DNA of 64,000 nucleotides, taken from the NCBI GenBank assembly GCA_003194525.1, contig NBIV01000095.1:124001-188000 (forward strand), in the 5' to 3' direction. Each line of letters opens with the position of its first letter. Within the stretch, counting starts at the first letter, position 1. The DNA is from Gracilariopsis chorda. Taxonomy: Eukaryota; Rhodophyta; Florideophyceae; Gracilariales; Gracilariaceae. Positions 53,770-64,000 of this stretch are shown one piece after another. The position numbers and the translations under genes were made by a program. Under the pieces are notes generated by a model. It had not been told where the DNA came from and searched no databases. It was given only the letters and a program-made list of their open reading frames with translations.

Positions 53770-55536
53770 ATGACGGGCAGTTCTAACGACGCGCGTAACG
53801 CGCAACGTGACGGACTTCTCAAGCGTCTAGATACTTTCAATTCTCGTGACTATGTGTCAAGTTCGGTCTCGGACCTGGCGAAGTACTTGTTGAATCTGTA
53901 CCCAGCCGATGGGACGCAGAACAATAAAATGGTACAGGCAGACATTGAAGCAATTCTACCGGCATCAGTCGTCATACTCAGCCGAGAAACCTTCCGTCAT
54001 GGTAAATATGCAGTTGTACTACTGCACGACACCGCACGGTTTTTTAACGCTTTCCCGATTCCATTGACCGTCTTGGAATCTCTCACTGCTACCGATCGGG
54101 CTAGTCGAACCATTATGGCATTTGTGTGGATTGCCTCCGCATATGGTTACGACAAGACGCAGACCCTCGAAATGGTCGAAGCCTACAGGAAGATTCGTTT
54201 CTCGAATCCCTACTACGCCCAACCACCTGGATACCATTCTCCTCTCCAACCTCCGCTGTCTTTCCACGTGCAGAATCAGCACTCTCCGCATTCGGTTTCC
54301 CAAAACGAGACCACTGGGAACCAGAACGGAATTGCTCCAAGTGCACCGACCGCACAAGGAATCCACCAAGGTACTCTTCCACCCTCAGGACACATGATTG
54401 CTTCGGTTTCCCCACAGTATCCCACTAGAGATACATCGAAAAAGGCTGCATCTATTGCGACCTACTTCAAGGATTCGACGTTTACTGGTTCCAAGTAACA
54501 GTCCATTCGGTACACCCTTAGGGACTTCGAAGTTTGCGCTCACCAGTTCGAGCTTTCGCAAGAACAGCGCCAGAAGTTCTTAGTGAACGTCTTTGGTGGA
54601 CCCGCTCGGGACTTCTTCTTCGAGAACACCGCACCGGATATGTCTTTTCAGGCAATGGTGAAGGTCATGCTCAACGAGTATGATAATGACGCTCGTCAAC
54701 TCGCCGCACAGGCAGAGTTGGAATGCATCACCATCGATCAGGTGATGAAGGACAAAGAACTGACCGACTCTGATTCAGGTTTGACCAAATTGGTTGACAA
54801 GATCAATGCCCTTACTCCTCAGGCTCCCCCACAATTCCGTTCGGATGAGCACAAGAAACGGTTCCTGCGTAAGGCCGTTCTTACCCAATCTTGGGCAGAG
54901 ACTCCTATATCGCAGATGACTACCTCTAGGTTTACCTTCAATAGGTTTTTTACCGCTCTTAGGGAACAAATCCAATTAGAGGAAGAAAAGAAGACCCTCT
55001 CTGGTGGTGCCTCATACTCCTCTACCGGTACATTCTACCAGCAATATGGTATACCTCCCAGCCGTTACAAGGGCCGTTTTCGGATGCCTAACAAACGCCG
55101 CAACCCCACCGGGAAAGATGGCAAGCGTATGCAGTGCCATATATGTGGAAGCGAAGACCACTTCGCCAATGACCATCCAACTGGTTCGAGGTTCCACCGC
55201 ATTTGGAATAATGTAGCTCAATCCCTCAAACAGGGAACACCAGCTATCCACATCCTTTCAGAGGTCGTTAACGCCTTAGGGGAAGATGAAACTTCATCTG
55301 AATCCGATCCGGAACCACAAGAGACAACAGATTTGGAAACGTTCTACGAGATGACATCTACTGACCACTTGGATGAACCGAATACCTCAAAGGAAATTAA
55401 TCTGACCAACCATATGGACGAAAGGGAATTCCAGACGCATCTGTCTTCCACAACTTCTTCACCTCCTATGGTTAACATCGTGCCGAGGAAGCAGGTTCGC
55501 TTCAAGAACCGTTCGGATTTTCGTCAGGATGCCTAG
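53770..55536 (+). pseudogene. Copia gag, interrupted by one TAA
   Basis: One phase from ATG 53770 to TAG 55534-55536, broken only by TAA at 54496-54498. The first part (to 54495) has a helical capsid-like region followed by a proline- and serine-rich segment. The second part (54499-55536) is capsid-like, with LRKAVLTQSWAET, then a basic patch RRNPTGKDGKR and a zinc knuckle CHICGSEDHFANDH at about 55135-55176. The knuckle has C-x2-C-x4-H-x4-H spacing: the last ligand is His where gag knuckles normally have Cys. Gag packages the element RNA. The frame is otherwise intact. Confidence 0.8.
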
Positions 55537-58500
55537 AAGGTGCGCTTGCTCCTATACATCCAATTAAGGGGTCTGCCCACCGCAGCACCGTCCCCAGGCG
55601 CAAACGCTTCGAGCGTAACCGGCACAGGAAGGAAGTCGTAGACCTCACTCCTGTCTACAGTTCTTCGTTCACAAAACGGACTGAAAAGGGATTCCGTCCT
55701 GGCTTTTGCGTTGACATAGGCGCACCGCGCTCCGTTATCGGTATCATGGAAGCCCGTAGGATATATCACCGCATTGGGAAAAGGTTACGACTACTGCGAT
55801 CCAATCGCAAGTTCAGATTCGCGGACTCGGTATATGACTCCTTAGGAAGAGTGATGATCCCTTTGGACACACCACCGGGGATACCCACCATACCGGTTTT
55901 GTTTGATGTGATATCAGCCGACGTTCCTGCCCTAATGGGAATGGATGTGCTCGATCAACACAAGTTGACTCCCTGCACAGTCACCAATAGGCTAATCAAG
56001 CAGACCATAGTGGATGATGGAGACAACTCCTTCGCCATGGACGATTGGCACATACCCCTAACGAGGTTTGATGGACACCTCTATGCCCAATACTCCGTTC
56101 CGGTTTTAACGATGTTCAGTACTCAGCAGTTAACGAAGCTGCACCGACAGTTCTTCCATCCATCTTCGGAGAAACTGTACAACCTTTTAAGGAAAGCACG
56201 ACCGGAAGACACCACCACGGAGACACAAAAGCAACTCGAAGACATCAGTCGCTCTTGTGATCCCTGCCAAAGGATTCAGGCTGGACCAACTCGGTTTAAA
56301 GTTTCCATTGGTACCGAGAACATTCGGTTCAATGAAGAAGTCATCATTGACATCATGTACCTCGATGGTAAACCAGTTCTCCATATGGTGGATGCGCAGA
56401 CACACTTCTCCGCCGCTCGGTTTTTGTCAGATGTATCAACAAATTCCATCTGGTAGTGTATCGTTCAGTGTTGGATACTGATATACACTGGCATACCGAC
56501 CCGTATAAAGGTGGATCAAGGCTCCGCATTCGGGAACAATTTCATTTCCCTCGCCAAGGCCTCCAACATTGATGTTGTCCGCACGGGAATAGAAGCCCAC
56601 TCGTCTATGGGTATTGGTGAACGCTACCACGACCCACTGCGAAAGACCTTCAGGAAACTGAAGCTTGCTTCACCCAAAATGGACTCCGGCATGCTTCTCG
56701 CATTCTCAGTTTATGCGATGAGCAACACCTTAGGACCAGAAGGATTAGTGCCGTCCGTATTGGTATTTGGGGAATTTCCCTCACTCCGCACGATCGGCGA
56801 AGACTTGCAGTCTAGAGCCACTCTGGACGAAAGGGCCAAACTGGCGAGCACCGCACGGAGGGAGATGGAGCAACATATGGCGAAGCTCCGCGTTCAACGC
56901 GAATTGCGTCATAATGTTCCGCCTTCGGCTAATGTCACATACCAAGCTGGTGACAAAGTCCTCGTCTGGAGGGAGAAGCTAATTGCAAACCGTATCGGGG
57001 AATGGATCGGACCCTTTGAGGTGAATAGCGTGGATAACATCTCCAAATTGGTTTACTTACGCTTATCGCCCGACTCGGACTTAAGCTCCTTCAGCTTTGC
57101 ACAGGTTAAACCATATGTATCCGCCTCAGAGGTAACGCACACTCACATGTGTGAGCTCCTTAATGGTTTCTTGAAATACCGTTCAGGCTCTGATGATGTC
57201 TACATGACTGAGATTATCAGTGCTGTCGACCCCCGCTCGAAAGATCCCCGGATGATGGAGGCAAAGAAGGCCGAACTCCGTGGACTTTTAGAACGAGGCA
57301 CCTTTAAGGTCATTCTTAAGCAGGACATTCCACCAGACGGTAATGTTTTACCTGGACGATTTGTTTTGGCAATCAATTCTACCGAAGATGGTGAAGAAAA
57401 GTTCAAGGCCCGATATGTTATCGGAGGACACCGCGATCGGATGAAACACCTCATGGCGCACTACAACCAGACACTTCAGCCGCAAACCGTTCGGATAATA
57501 CTTGCACTCTCAGCCCTCTTAGGTTACGATTTCTGGACTAATGACATTACGCAAGCGTACTTGCAGTCAATGGAACCGCTTTCACGCGATCTCTATATCG
57601 CCAACCCCGTTGAGGAATTCGAACTCGAGCCACATCAGTGCTTGCAGCTCCTGAAGCCCCTCTATCGTCTTTGTGAATCAAGTGACATTTGGTTTGCCAC
57701 TATGGACAAACATCACCGTTCGGACTTGGGGATGAAAGCGCTACGCTCTGACCCCGCGCTCTACTATTTGATCCGCAACGGCATCCTTATAGGTGTATCA
57801 GGGTCATACGTCGATGACCTACTCCGCTCTGGGACGAAAGACTTCCGCAGGATATGCAAGTTGACCAGCGAGAAGTTCGAGGCAAAGCCTGACTCAGAAC
57901 TACCATGCACCTTTATAGGATTTCAAATTGAACAAGACCGTTCCAGTAATGCATGCATATCGCAGCAGAAGTATGTCGAGAAGCTGAAACCGTTATCGGT
58001 CAATTGCACCTTTGAGGACTTCGCTTCAATCCGCATGAAGCTTGCTTGGCTCGCTCATTCGCGTATAGACATTCTATACGAAGTCTCACAGTTCACGCAA
58101 GTCACACGCGATCGCTTTGACGCAGATCGCAAAAGGATCCTAAAGGAAGTGGACGAAACCATACAGGTATTGAAGAAGTACCCAGTATCGCTGTACTTTC
58201 CTAAATTGGACATCGACTCCTTACAGGTTCTTGGTGTATCAGATGCATCGTTCGCCACCAATGCGGACTTAACTTCTCAATTGGGCTACCTCTTGTTCCT
58301 TTCTGACCTCTCTGGAACTGTGTTACCAATTGGTTTCAAGTCCTACAAGGCGCGCAGAGTCACTCCTTCGGCGTTTGCAGCAGAACTCATCGCCTTTGCG
58401 GACATGTTCGACATCGCCTACACTCTGTCGACCGAACTCGGACTTTTACTCAGTCGCTCACCGCTACCGGTTTCTCTCCTGACGGATTCGAAGTCGCTCT

Positions 58501-58733
58501 TCGACATTATCCACAAGGGGTCACGCACCGCAGAGAAGCGATTGATGATAGACATCGCTATCGCCCGTGAAGGATACCGATTGGGACAGATCTCCGACAT
58601 TGGTTTTATTCGCAGTGGCCAAAACTTGGCGGACCACCTCACCAAAAAGACGGACAGGACACCAATTCGGACTGTTCTCCGTAAATGTTACTGGCATGTG
58701 AAACCAGTGCAGTTCATACTCCGTTCCGATTAG
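55533..58733 (+). pseudogene. Copia pol (protease, integrase, RT, RNase H), interrupted by one TAG
   Basis: One phase from about 55533 to TAG 58731-58733, offset from gag by one base, with a single TAG at 56454-56456. Protease has GFCVDIGAPRSVIG. The integrase zinc region (LHRQFFHPSSEKL, then CDPC) is followed by DIMYLDG with the first acidic residue; the stop lies between this and DQGSAFGN with the second. RT has KARYVIGGH, NDITQAYLQS and the catalytic YVDD at 57807-57818. RNase H has GVSDASFAT, LLTDSKSLFDII and SGQNLADHLTKK. Domain order is diagnostic of copia. The gag-pol phase offset would require frameshifting or a separate start. The TAG removes integrase and everything after it unless read through. 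Confidence 0.92.
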
Positions 58734-59203
58734 GAGCTGCTCTTCACACAGATTTGGACTCGCACCTTCAAGGTTGGGATGTGTTCTACCAAGTTCTGAT
58801 CTTCCCTTCAGGTCTTGCAAAAGGAAATGGACTACGACCGCACGGGGGAAAAATGAATCACCAAGAACGGAGGCGTACGGCACTGAATCCGGAAAGCCCC
58901 TCTTATCCAGCGTAGCCGGACCCCTCAATTCTGCGGTACCCGTGTATGGGCACCACAGCTAAGCACGTCCGCGCCCTCACGTCTGTCGACGCAGGTCAGT
59001 TCTCACTGCCGACAGGGGTGCACTGCATGGTATTTATACCCGACACGCCACGTGTCAGGTGATTTGGCTGGGACGCGGGTTCGAGTCTTGGTACCTGCCA
59101 CCTCAGGAGGATGATAAACCGTTCTACCGCATCGGTTTGCTTCTTTTCTTTGTCTTGTTCATTACTACATCACCGTTTGGAGCTCCCATGAAAGTGGAGG
59201 GAG
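58734..59203 (+). other. Copia 3' untranslated internal region
   Basis: 470 bp between the pol stop and the 3' LTR, without a coding frame of note, ending in the purine-rich tract AAAGTGGAGGGAG used as plus-strand primer. Confidence 0.6.
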
Positions 59204-59559
59204 TGTGAATGTGTGGCTGTAAGCTGTACTTTCACGTGAGCTCCCACATGGGTGGAAGCTGCAGTACCAGCTAGAGTAATTTTATTTAGTCTAGCTACTA
59301 CACCGTCTCGGTCTCCACCCTCGAGGAAGAAGATAGACAAGTAGAATATTAGCAGTAAAGGACCATACGGTTGTCCGTATCCGGCTGCGTACAGAGGCTG
59401 TTGTCAGCTCTGGTCTTCTAAGTCTATCCTACTCTACCGCATCGCTCTATCGTAGATACTTCGACCTACAGGTTTCCACATACCGCTTGTAGTCTACACC
59501 TACAGGAGTGCGCCTATTGCCGTGCCAGCGCAAAGGGCCCGTCATCGGAGAAATCGTCA
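59204..59559 (+). repeat. Copia 3' LTR
   Basis: 356 bp, same TG...CA ends as the 5' LTR and followed by the CTGAA target duplication. Confidence 0.95.
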
Positions 59560-59564
59560 CTGAA

Positions 59565-59981
59565 TGTATCTCTTCCTCGGCGTTCCTTTCTTCCTCTCTT
59601 GCACTCCTGAGGCTGCGACTGTATTCGGCTTGAGACTTCTCACGAAGAGATCGCTTCGTTGTTTTCTACCCTACCAGGGCTAGTAGATACCTGGAGGTTC
59701 TCAACAGGAGTCGTCATATCTCGGGATTGCCATCCATGGTTCGAGCCAATAAACATCGCCGGTTAATATTTGGACAATTCTGTAGAGGCTGTCCACGTGG
59801 ACATACATGACTGGCGTGCATGGCACGCCAGTCTCTATGAAGAGGTCTGATTGGCCCTCCGACGATCTCGCCGGAGGGCCAGAGTCACTAAAAGCCGGCC
59901 CCTCCCCCCTTCCCATCCGACGGGGGAGGCAAGCCACTTTGTTGCTTACATGGTACTATCGAAAAGGGACTTTTTAGGACA
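59565..59981. other. Stretch with two adjacent hairpins before a gag relic
   Basis: No gene seen. Arms ACTGGCGTGC (59810-59819) and GCACGCCAGT (59823-59832) pair perfectly around ATG. Arms GGCCCTCCG (59853-59861) and CGGAGGGCC (59872-59880) pair around 10 bases. Probably leader or LTR sequence of the element that follows. Confidence 0.5.
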
Positions 59982-61395
59982 ATGTCGTCGTCTCCAGCAA
60001 TTGTGTTTAATCGTGAACCTGAATCAAATGTAGTCAACTTCTTATTTTTTTGGCAATGTTGTAGCGAAAGATGCCAATGATTCTGAGAAAGCAATGCAGC
60101 TGTTGCCGTGTTTGATGGGAAAAGTGTTTGACTTCTACTACGAAATCTACGCATACGAGGGACTATTAATTAAAGAAGCATATGATTACGCCGCTATGAA
60201 GCAAGTCATGATTGAAAAGTTTTCTAAAGTGATCAATCAGGAAGAGTACATACGAAGAGCCATGAATTGTAGGCTTCGTCAATTGGACATGGCTAGTTCT
60301 CTGACAGATATGGATGTGGCTTTCCAGAAGGCTAATCCCAACGATGAGGCTAAGTTTAGACTGCTATAAAATGCAGTCATGGAACATATGGACCTGGCTC
60401 AGTACGTGTTGTTGAGAGGTGCAAGTGACTACGCGTCACTCAAGCGTACCATTCGGGACTACTTTCGTTGCCGAGAAACTTTCATTGAAGCCTATAATGG
60501 TAAGGAGAAGGGAGAAGTTAAGCCACCACACGCTACGAGAATTCTGCGTCTTCCCAAATGAACCGTGGAGTCACTGGAAAATAAGATGGAAGACCTCACA
60601 TCTCAGATAGCGGAACTTACTCTTTTGGTTAAGAAGAAACAAAATTCGAACGAGGAGAGCAATTTTCGTGTCTGTTCATTCTGTCACAAGCCAGGACATG
60701 GCTCGAACTGCTGTGACAAAAATCCTCACCGGAATACTAGATGCCCACGATGTGGGAAGATAGGGCACTCAGAAGCTACGTGTTGGGCAAAGCCGCAGAT
60801 GCCAGAAGCTGCCATCGTGGCTAATGACACACTTATAAAAGTAGAAGGAGATAAACCGAAAGACTCTGGGAAGGATAGGGAGTATATGGTGGGGATAGTG
60901 ACTGAAGAAGTTGAAGAAAAAGAGACTGTCAATGCTACAAAGAGAGACGCTGAAGGCAGGGCACTGCCAAAGCAGCCAAACACGGGAAGGATGGCCGTGA
61001 AGGAGTTGCTGAACACTCAATCCGGCCCTGTCATTGACTTTACGAAAGGTCTATCAAGCCGAAAGAGAGTTAAGCCCAACCTTCGCAAAACCGGCCCGAA
61101 AGAAGTCCCAGAGGGCCCGAAAGATGGAATTTCAGACTTTTTGGGGAGGTACAATGTACTTATCAAGCTGGCAAATGTTTGATGTGGTCTCACGCTTAAC
61201 CAGCTGCTCCGTGGAGATACGAAAGAGACAAAAAGATAGATTCACGAACTGGTTGTGAGGAACACTAGAAGTCAGAAATTTGCTGTCGCGCATAAGCCTG
61301 GAAGTATCAGAAGATTAAAATTTGTGAAGTTGGAGCTATTTGGAACTAAATTCAACGCACTGATAGACTCAGGAGCAGTGCCTGTAGTGCAATAC
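59982..61395 (+). pseudogene. Truncated gag-protease of a second LTR retrotransposon
   Basis: ATG 59982 opens a short head; after a shift at a run of T near 60045, one phase runs on to the protease, with stops at 60367, 60559, 61180 and one near 61235. The content is gag: a helical capsid-like domain (VFDFYYEIYAYEG, AMKQVMIEKFSKV), a coiled-coil-like stretch, and two zinc knuckles CSFCHKPGHGSNCC (about 60679-60720) and CPRCGKIGHSEATC (about 60742-60783). Retropepsin begins with FNALIDSGA at about 61351-61377. Similarity then stops abruptly, so the pol part is missing. The double knuckle and separate protease suggest Ty3/gypsy, but the class is not certain. Confidence 0.75.
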
Positions 61396-62078
61396 CCCGA
61401 GATGGGAGCAGACAAACAAGGGTGTTCGACGTCCTCCTCTGTGAGGGTAGCGCAGCGGCAAAACCACCTGTGGTGAGCACACGGAGCCGGGTGTAAGACC
61501 GGGACTCACCGTCACGACTAGCGTACAGGTGTAGAAACCAAGACAGACCACGAAGTGGGAAAGCGGAAAATGCAGCGACACACGAGTGGTGGGCGACGCG
61601 CAAGAGCGGTGCGGTGTCCACACGAGTGGGGCGGTGGTAGCGGAGCAACGGTAATCACCGGTAGTCGCAGAAACAACGACACCTGTATACGGGACAAAAG
61701 AACAATAACCGCTGTAAAAGCGTGCACAGAAACAAGCAGAGTAGTGGTAAGAATGTGCTGAAGCTCCACGAGGTGGGTAACTAGGCCTTCACAGGATGGC
61801 GTCTCTTCAGATGGAGGTGGGCACTCACCAGGGAACCTGAGTTAGAGCCCGATACTCGCTTGTTGCGTTTACTTTGACCCGGGCAGCCGGAGCTCACACA
61901 CATAAGTAGTGGTGGCCCGCGCCTTGACATTACAGTAGTAATTAACTAATAATACCCCTAAGGGGGTGCGAAACTCTACACACGTGTGGCACAAGCCAGC
62001 AATGCTGTGCACTACACTTTTCAACCAAATTGGGGCCCTTCAAACGGAAACAACATACCGGTGTAACACTCATACTCC
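61396..62078. other. Composite stretch with tRNA-like segments
   Basis: Sequence after the truncated protease shows no coding frame. Near 61445-61520 an A-box-like TAGCGCAGCGG is followed by a B-box-like GGTGTAAGACC and short pairing arms. A second, weaker one (GAGTTAGAGCCC) lies near 61840. It could be a tRNA-derived SINE head; the evidence is thin. Confidence 0.3.
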
Positions 62079-64000
62079 ATGGTAGAGAGGTTAGCATCGC
62101 CAACGCGGAATATGACTGCACCACGTGCTGATACCGCTATTAGCGTTGCACTTCACCTCCCCCTCCTTAAGGAGCAAGAACCACCTCTGAGGAGTGTTCG
62201 TGTTGACATTGCGTTGTGCTTAAATATGTCCGCGTCGAGCGATGGCACGTTATCCGACTCGGGGTTCTTCATCACGCAAGTGGACATACACCGAGAGCAA
62301 CTCGACAACTGTACTTCTCCGCCTATTCCGCGACGAGCTTCCTTGTCTTCCGCTCCTACTGCGATGAATCCGCACGACACCAATCCGCATTGCGGGAACG
62401 ATCTTCTGCCATCGGGTTTCTTCTCCGGCTTTCCGACTGCACCACTCCTGTCCTCTGCAGGTCCTCCAACCAATGCCTCAGGTGGTATACCTGCCACTCC
62501 GAGCATGTTGGTTCCATCGCCTGCGGCGAGCGCATTAACATCATATGATGAGCTTGTTTCCGTTGATCCGGCCAAACATCCGTCTCGCCACAGCGGTGCG
62601 CCCTGGTTTCACCCAACATTGGTGCAGCATGAAGAACTCATCGAACAGTACGCTGATGGTAGTGGGCTCCTGCCGGGTGATCTTCATGTTTGGATGACAC
62701 TCAGCTTCGACTGGCGTAACCGGGTTGCCGTGCCAACACACGTTCTGGTCCACCGTCGTGGTGAGAATGGGGCGCAAGCGCGTATCGCGATGATTCAACT
62801 CGCGTATCAGCGGCTGTATCGGACTCCTTCGGAATTCCCGGTCCCGGAAGAATATCACTTTCAGATCGCATTCTACCGCAACCAAGGCGAGATGGGGTAT
62901 GGCGACCGCTTAGCAGCGTTGGCTCCGTCCATCCCGGAACGGGGTCCGGCAGCAACAGTCCACCAGAACTATCTGTGTTGGGCGAGACCGATCCTTCGTG
63001 CTGAGTTCCGTTATCTTCGCCATCATCCGCGGTCTAACGTTCTCCAGATGATCCGTTTCGAACGTCGCTCGCGATCCCGCTTTGGGTATATGATACCGTA
63101 TCAGAACGTTGAAGCTGAGGGCATCCGACCGCAGTACATGCGAGGCCGTTACGCTCCCCTACCCAGGATGTGGGCTGCCTACGAGGCTTGCAGGGGTTGG
63201 TATATCGAGCTTCCGCCGTGCATCACCTACATCGGTAGTCGACTGTGCAGCAATCCGTTCTCCGGGTGGTCGTCCGTTGTACTCACTGAGTGGGTCGCCC
63301 GCGCAGCGGCGTATTTTCTCTTCGAGTTCTACGACCAGTTCAGACTGTGCTATCTCCCTCCGCGAGTGCGTAGCGGCATCCGTGAAGTGGATCTCTCCCT
63401 CGTTCTCGGCGGTGCCGGCAACTATAATGAGGCGCTCTCCCTGTTGGACGCGATGGGCTAGGTTGACTGGAACAGTGTGCCCATTCAACGGAGTCACCGT
63501 CATCAAGGTACCAACCCAGCCGACCGGTCTCCGGCGCGCCGTACTCCGTTAGCGGGTGATTACGTCTACTACGATCCTGTAGAGCATCGTTTCATCTCCG
63601 AACCGGAAGCATTGGCACTTTGCGATCGCGAGCGAGTTGTTCCACCGGGTCATCCGACGGGCTACATCGTCACTGACGGATACTTCCAACCCTACGAGGA
63701 GGCCGATCCAATGATGGACAATGATCCTCCCACGACTGGGGTGGGCGTGAGCGGTGGCGATGGCCTTTCCTCAGCTGAGGGCTCCGGGATTCTGGCGTAT
63801 ACCACTTCGGGTCCGTCCGTGGCTCCTCCGGCTGGGCCGAGTCACGTTCCATCATGGAACATTCCCCACGTTGGTGGTGGTCCCTTCCATACCGCTCCGG
63901 TTGGAAGTAGCGCGCCATCGGTGGATGTGTCCGGTCAAGACCGTGCGGCCATCATTGCACAATTCTTTGGCGAACTAGGAATGGATACCTCGGGATCTTC
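62079..64000 (+). CDS. Long unrecognised reading frame with one amber codon, runs off the window
   Basis: ATG 62079 opens 460 codons to a TAG at 63459-63461. The same phase then stays open for another 179 codons to the window edge, so one protein of more than 640 residues with a single amber interruption is likely. The first 140 residues are proline-, serine- and threonine-rich. A globular part follows (about 165-455) with many aromatic and arginine residues, for example LHVWMTLSFDWRNRV, EYHFQIAFYRNQ, LRAEFRYLRHH and WYIELPPCITYIG. After the TAG come YVYYDPVEHRF and GYIVTDGYFQPY, then a glycine/proline-rich tail. I recognise no family. Its setting among retroelements suggests a gag-like or other mobile-element protein, but a host gene is possible. 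Confidence 0.5.

Larger units (their letters stand above)
53377..59564 (+). mobile_element. Full-length Ty1/copia LTR retrotransposon
   Basis: The target duplication CTGAA flanks the element at 53377-53381 and 59560-59564. Two 356-bp LTRs (TG...CA) enclose gag and a pol in the order protease, integrase, RT, RNase H, which is the copia order. The LTRs differ at 7 positions by eye (about 98 percent identical), so insertion was fairly recent. A purine-rich tract (about 59190-59203) sits directly before the 3' LTR. No classical initiator-Met primer-binding site follows the 5' LTR. Gag has one and pol has one in-frame stop. Confidence 0.95.

Noticed and set aside
1..64000. CRISPR array, rRNA or prokaryotic operon signals
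   Set aside because: No regularly spaced repeats with unique spacers, no rRNA-like blocks, and no ribosome-binding-site pattern; the genes look eukaryotic.

Overview
The window looks like nuclear DNA of a eukaryote with single-exon, widely spaced genes in a sea of transposons. My best inference is a florideophyte red alga (Chondrus- or Gracilaria-like). The basis is intronless full-length genes such as a 915-codon pyruvate phosphate dikinase, TATA-like boxes shortly upstream of several starts, islands of a few genes between repeats, and many transposon superfamilies. This is inference; no rRNA, tRNA or organelle marker fixes the taxon.

Layout. 1-4.7 kb: decayed Ty3/gypsy retrotransposon on the minus strand (gag, protease, RT with YLDD, RNase H). 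6.6-13.75 kb: Helitron-type rolling-circle element A with a broken Rep/helicase reading frame. 13.75-18.7 kb: no gene recognised. 18.7-27.9 kb: host island of four secreted-protein genes, namely two small cysteine-rich paralogues on the minus strand and two FG-GAP/VCBS plus ASPIC/UnbV (CRTAC1-like) paralogues on the plus strand. 29.4-35.1 kb: second Helitron copy B, internally deleted. 35.2-36.6 kb: piggyBac-type transposase relic (minus). 38.5-40.7 kb: hAT transposase relic (plus). 41.2-41.86 kb: MITE with PIF/Harbinger-like ends. 41.94-43.50 kb: complete Tc1-like element with a dead transposase. 44.8-47.6 kb: convergent pair of three-pass membrane proteins that are distant paralogues. 49.4-52.1 kb: pyruvate phosphate dikinase. 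52.2-52.9 kb: secreted SIMPL-domain protein, convergent with it. 53.38-59.56 kb: full-length Ty1/copia element with 356-bp LTRs and a 5-bp target duplication. 60-61.4 kb: truncated gag-protease of another LTR element. 62.1 kb to the right edge: long unrecognised frame with one in-frame amber codon.

How they fit: eight host genes are well supported and one (62.1 kb) is uncertain. Six of the eight encode secreted or membrane proteins, and six of the eight form three paralogous pairs (small cysteine-rich, CRTAC1-like, three-pass membrane), so local duplication has shaped the host gene content. Everything else recognisable is transposon sequence. Every transposon reading frame of recognised family carries at least one stop, frameshift or deletion, so none of the copies looks autonomous as read here.
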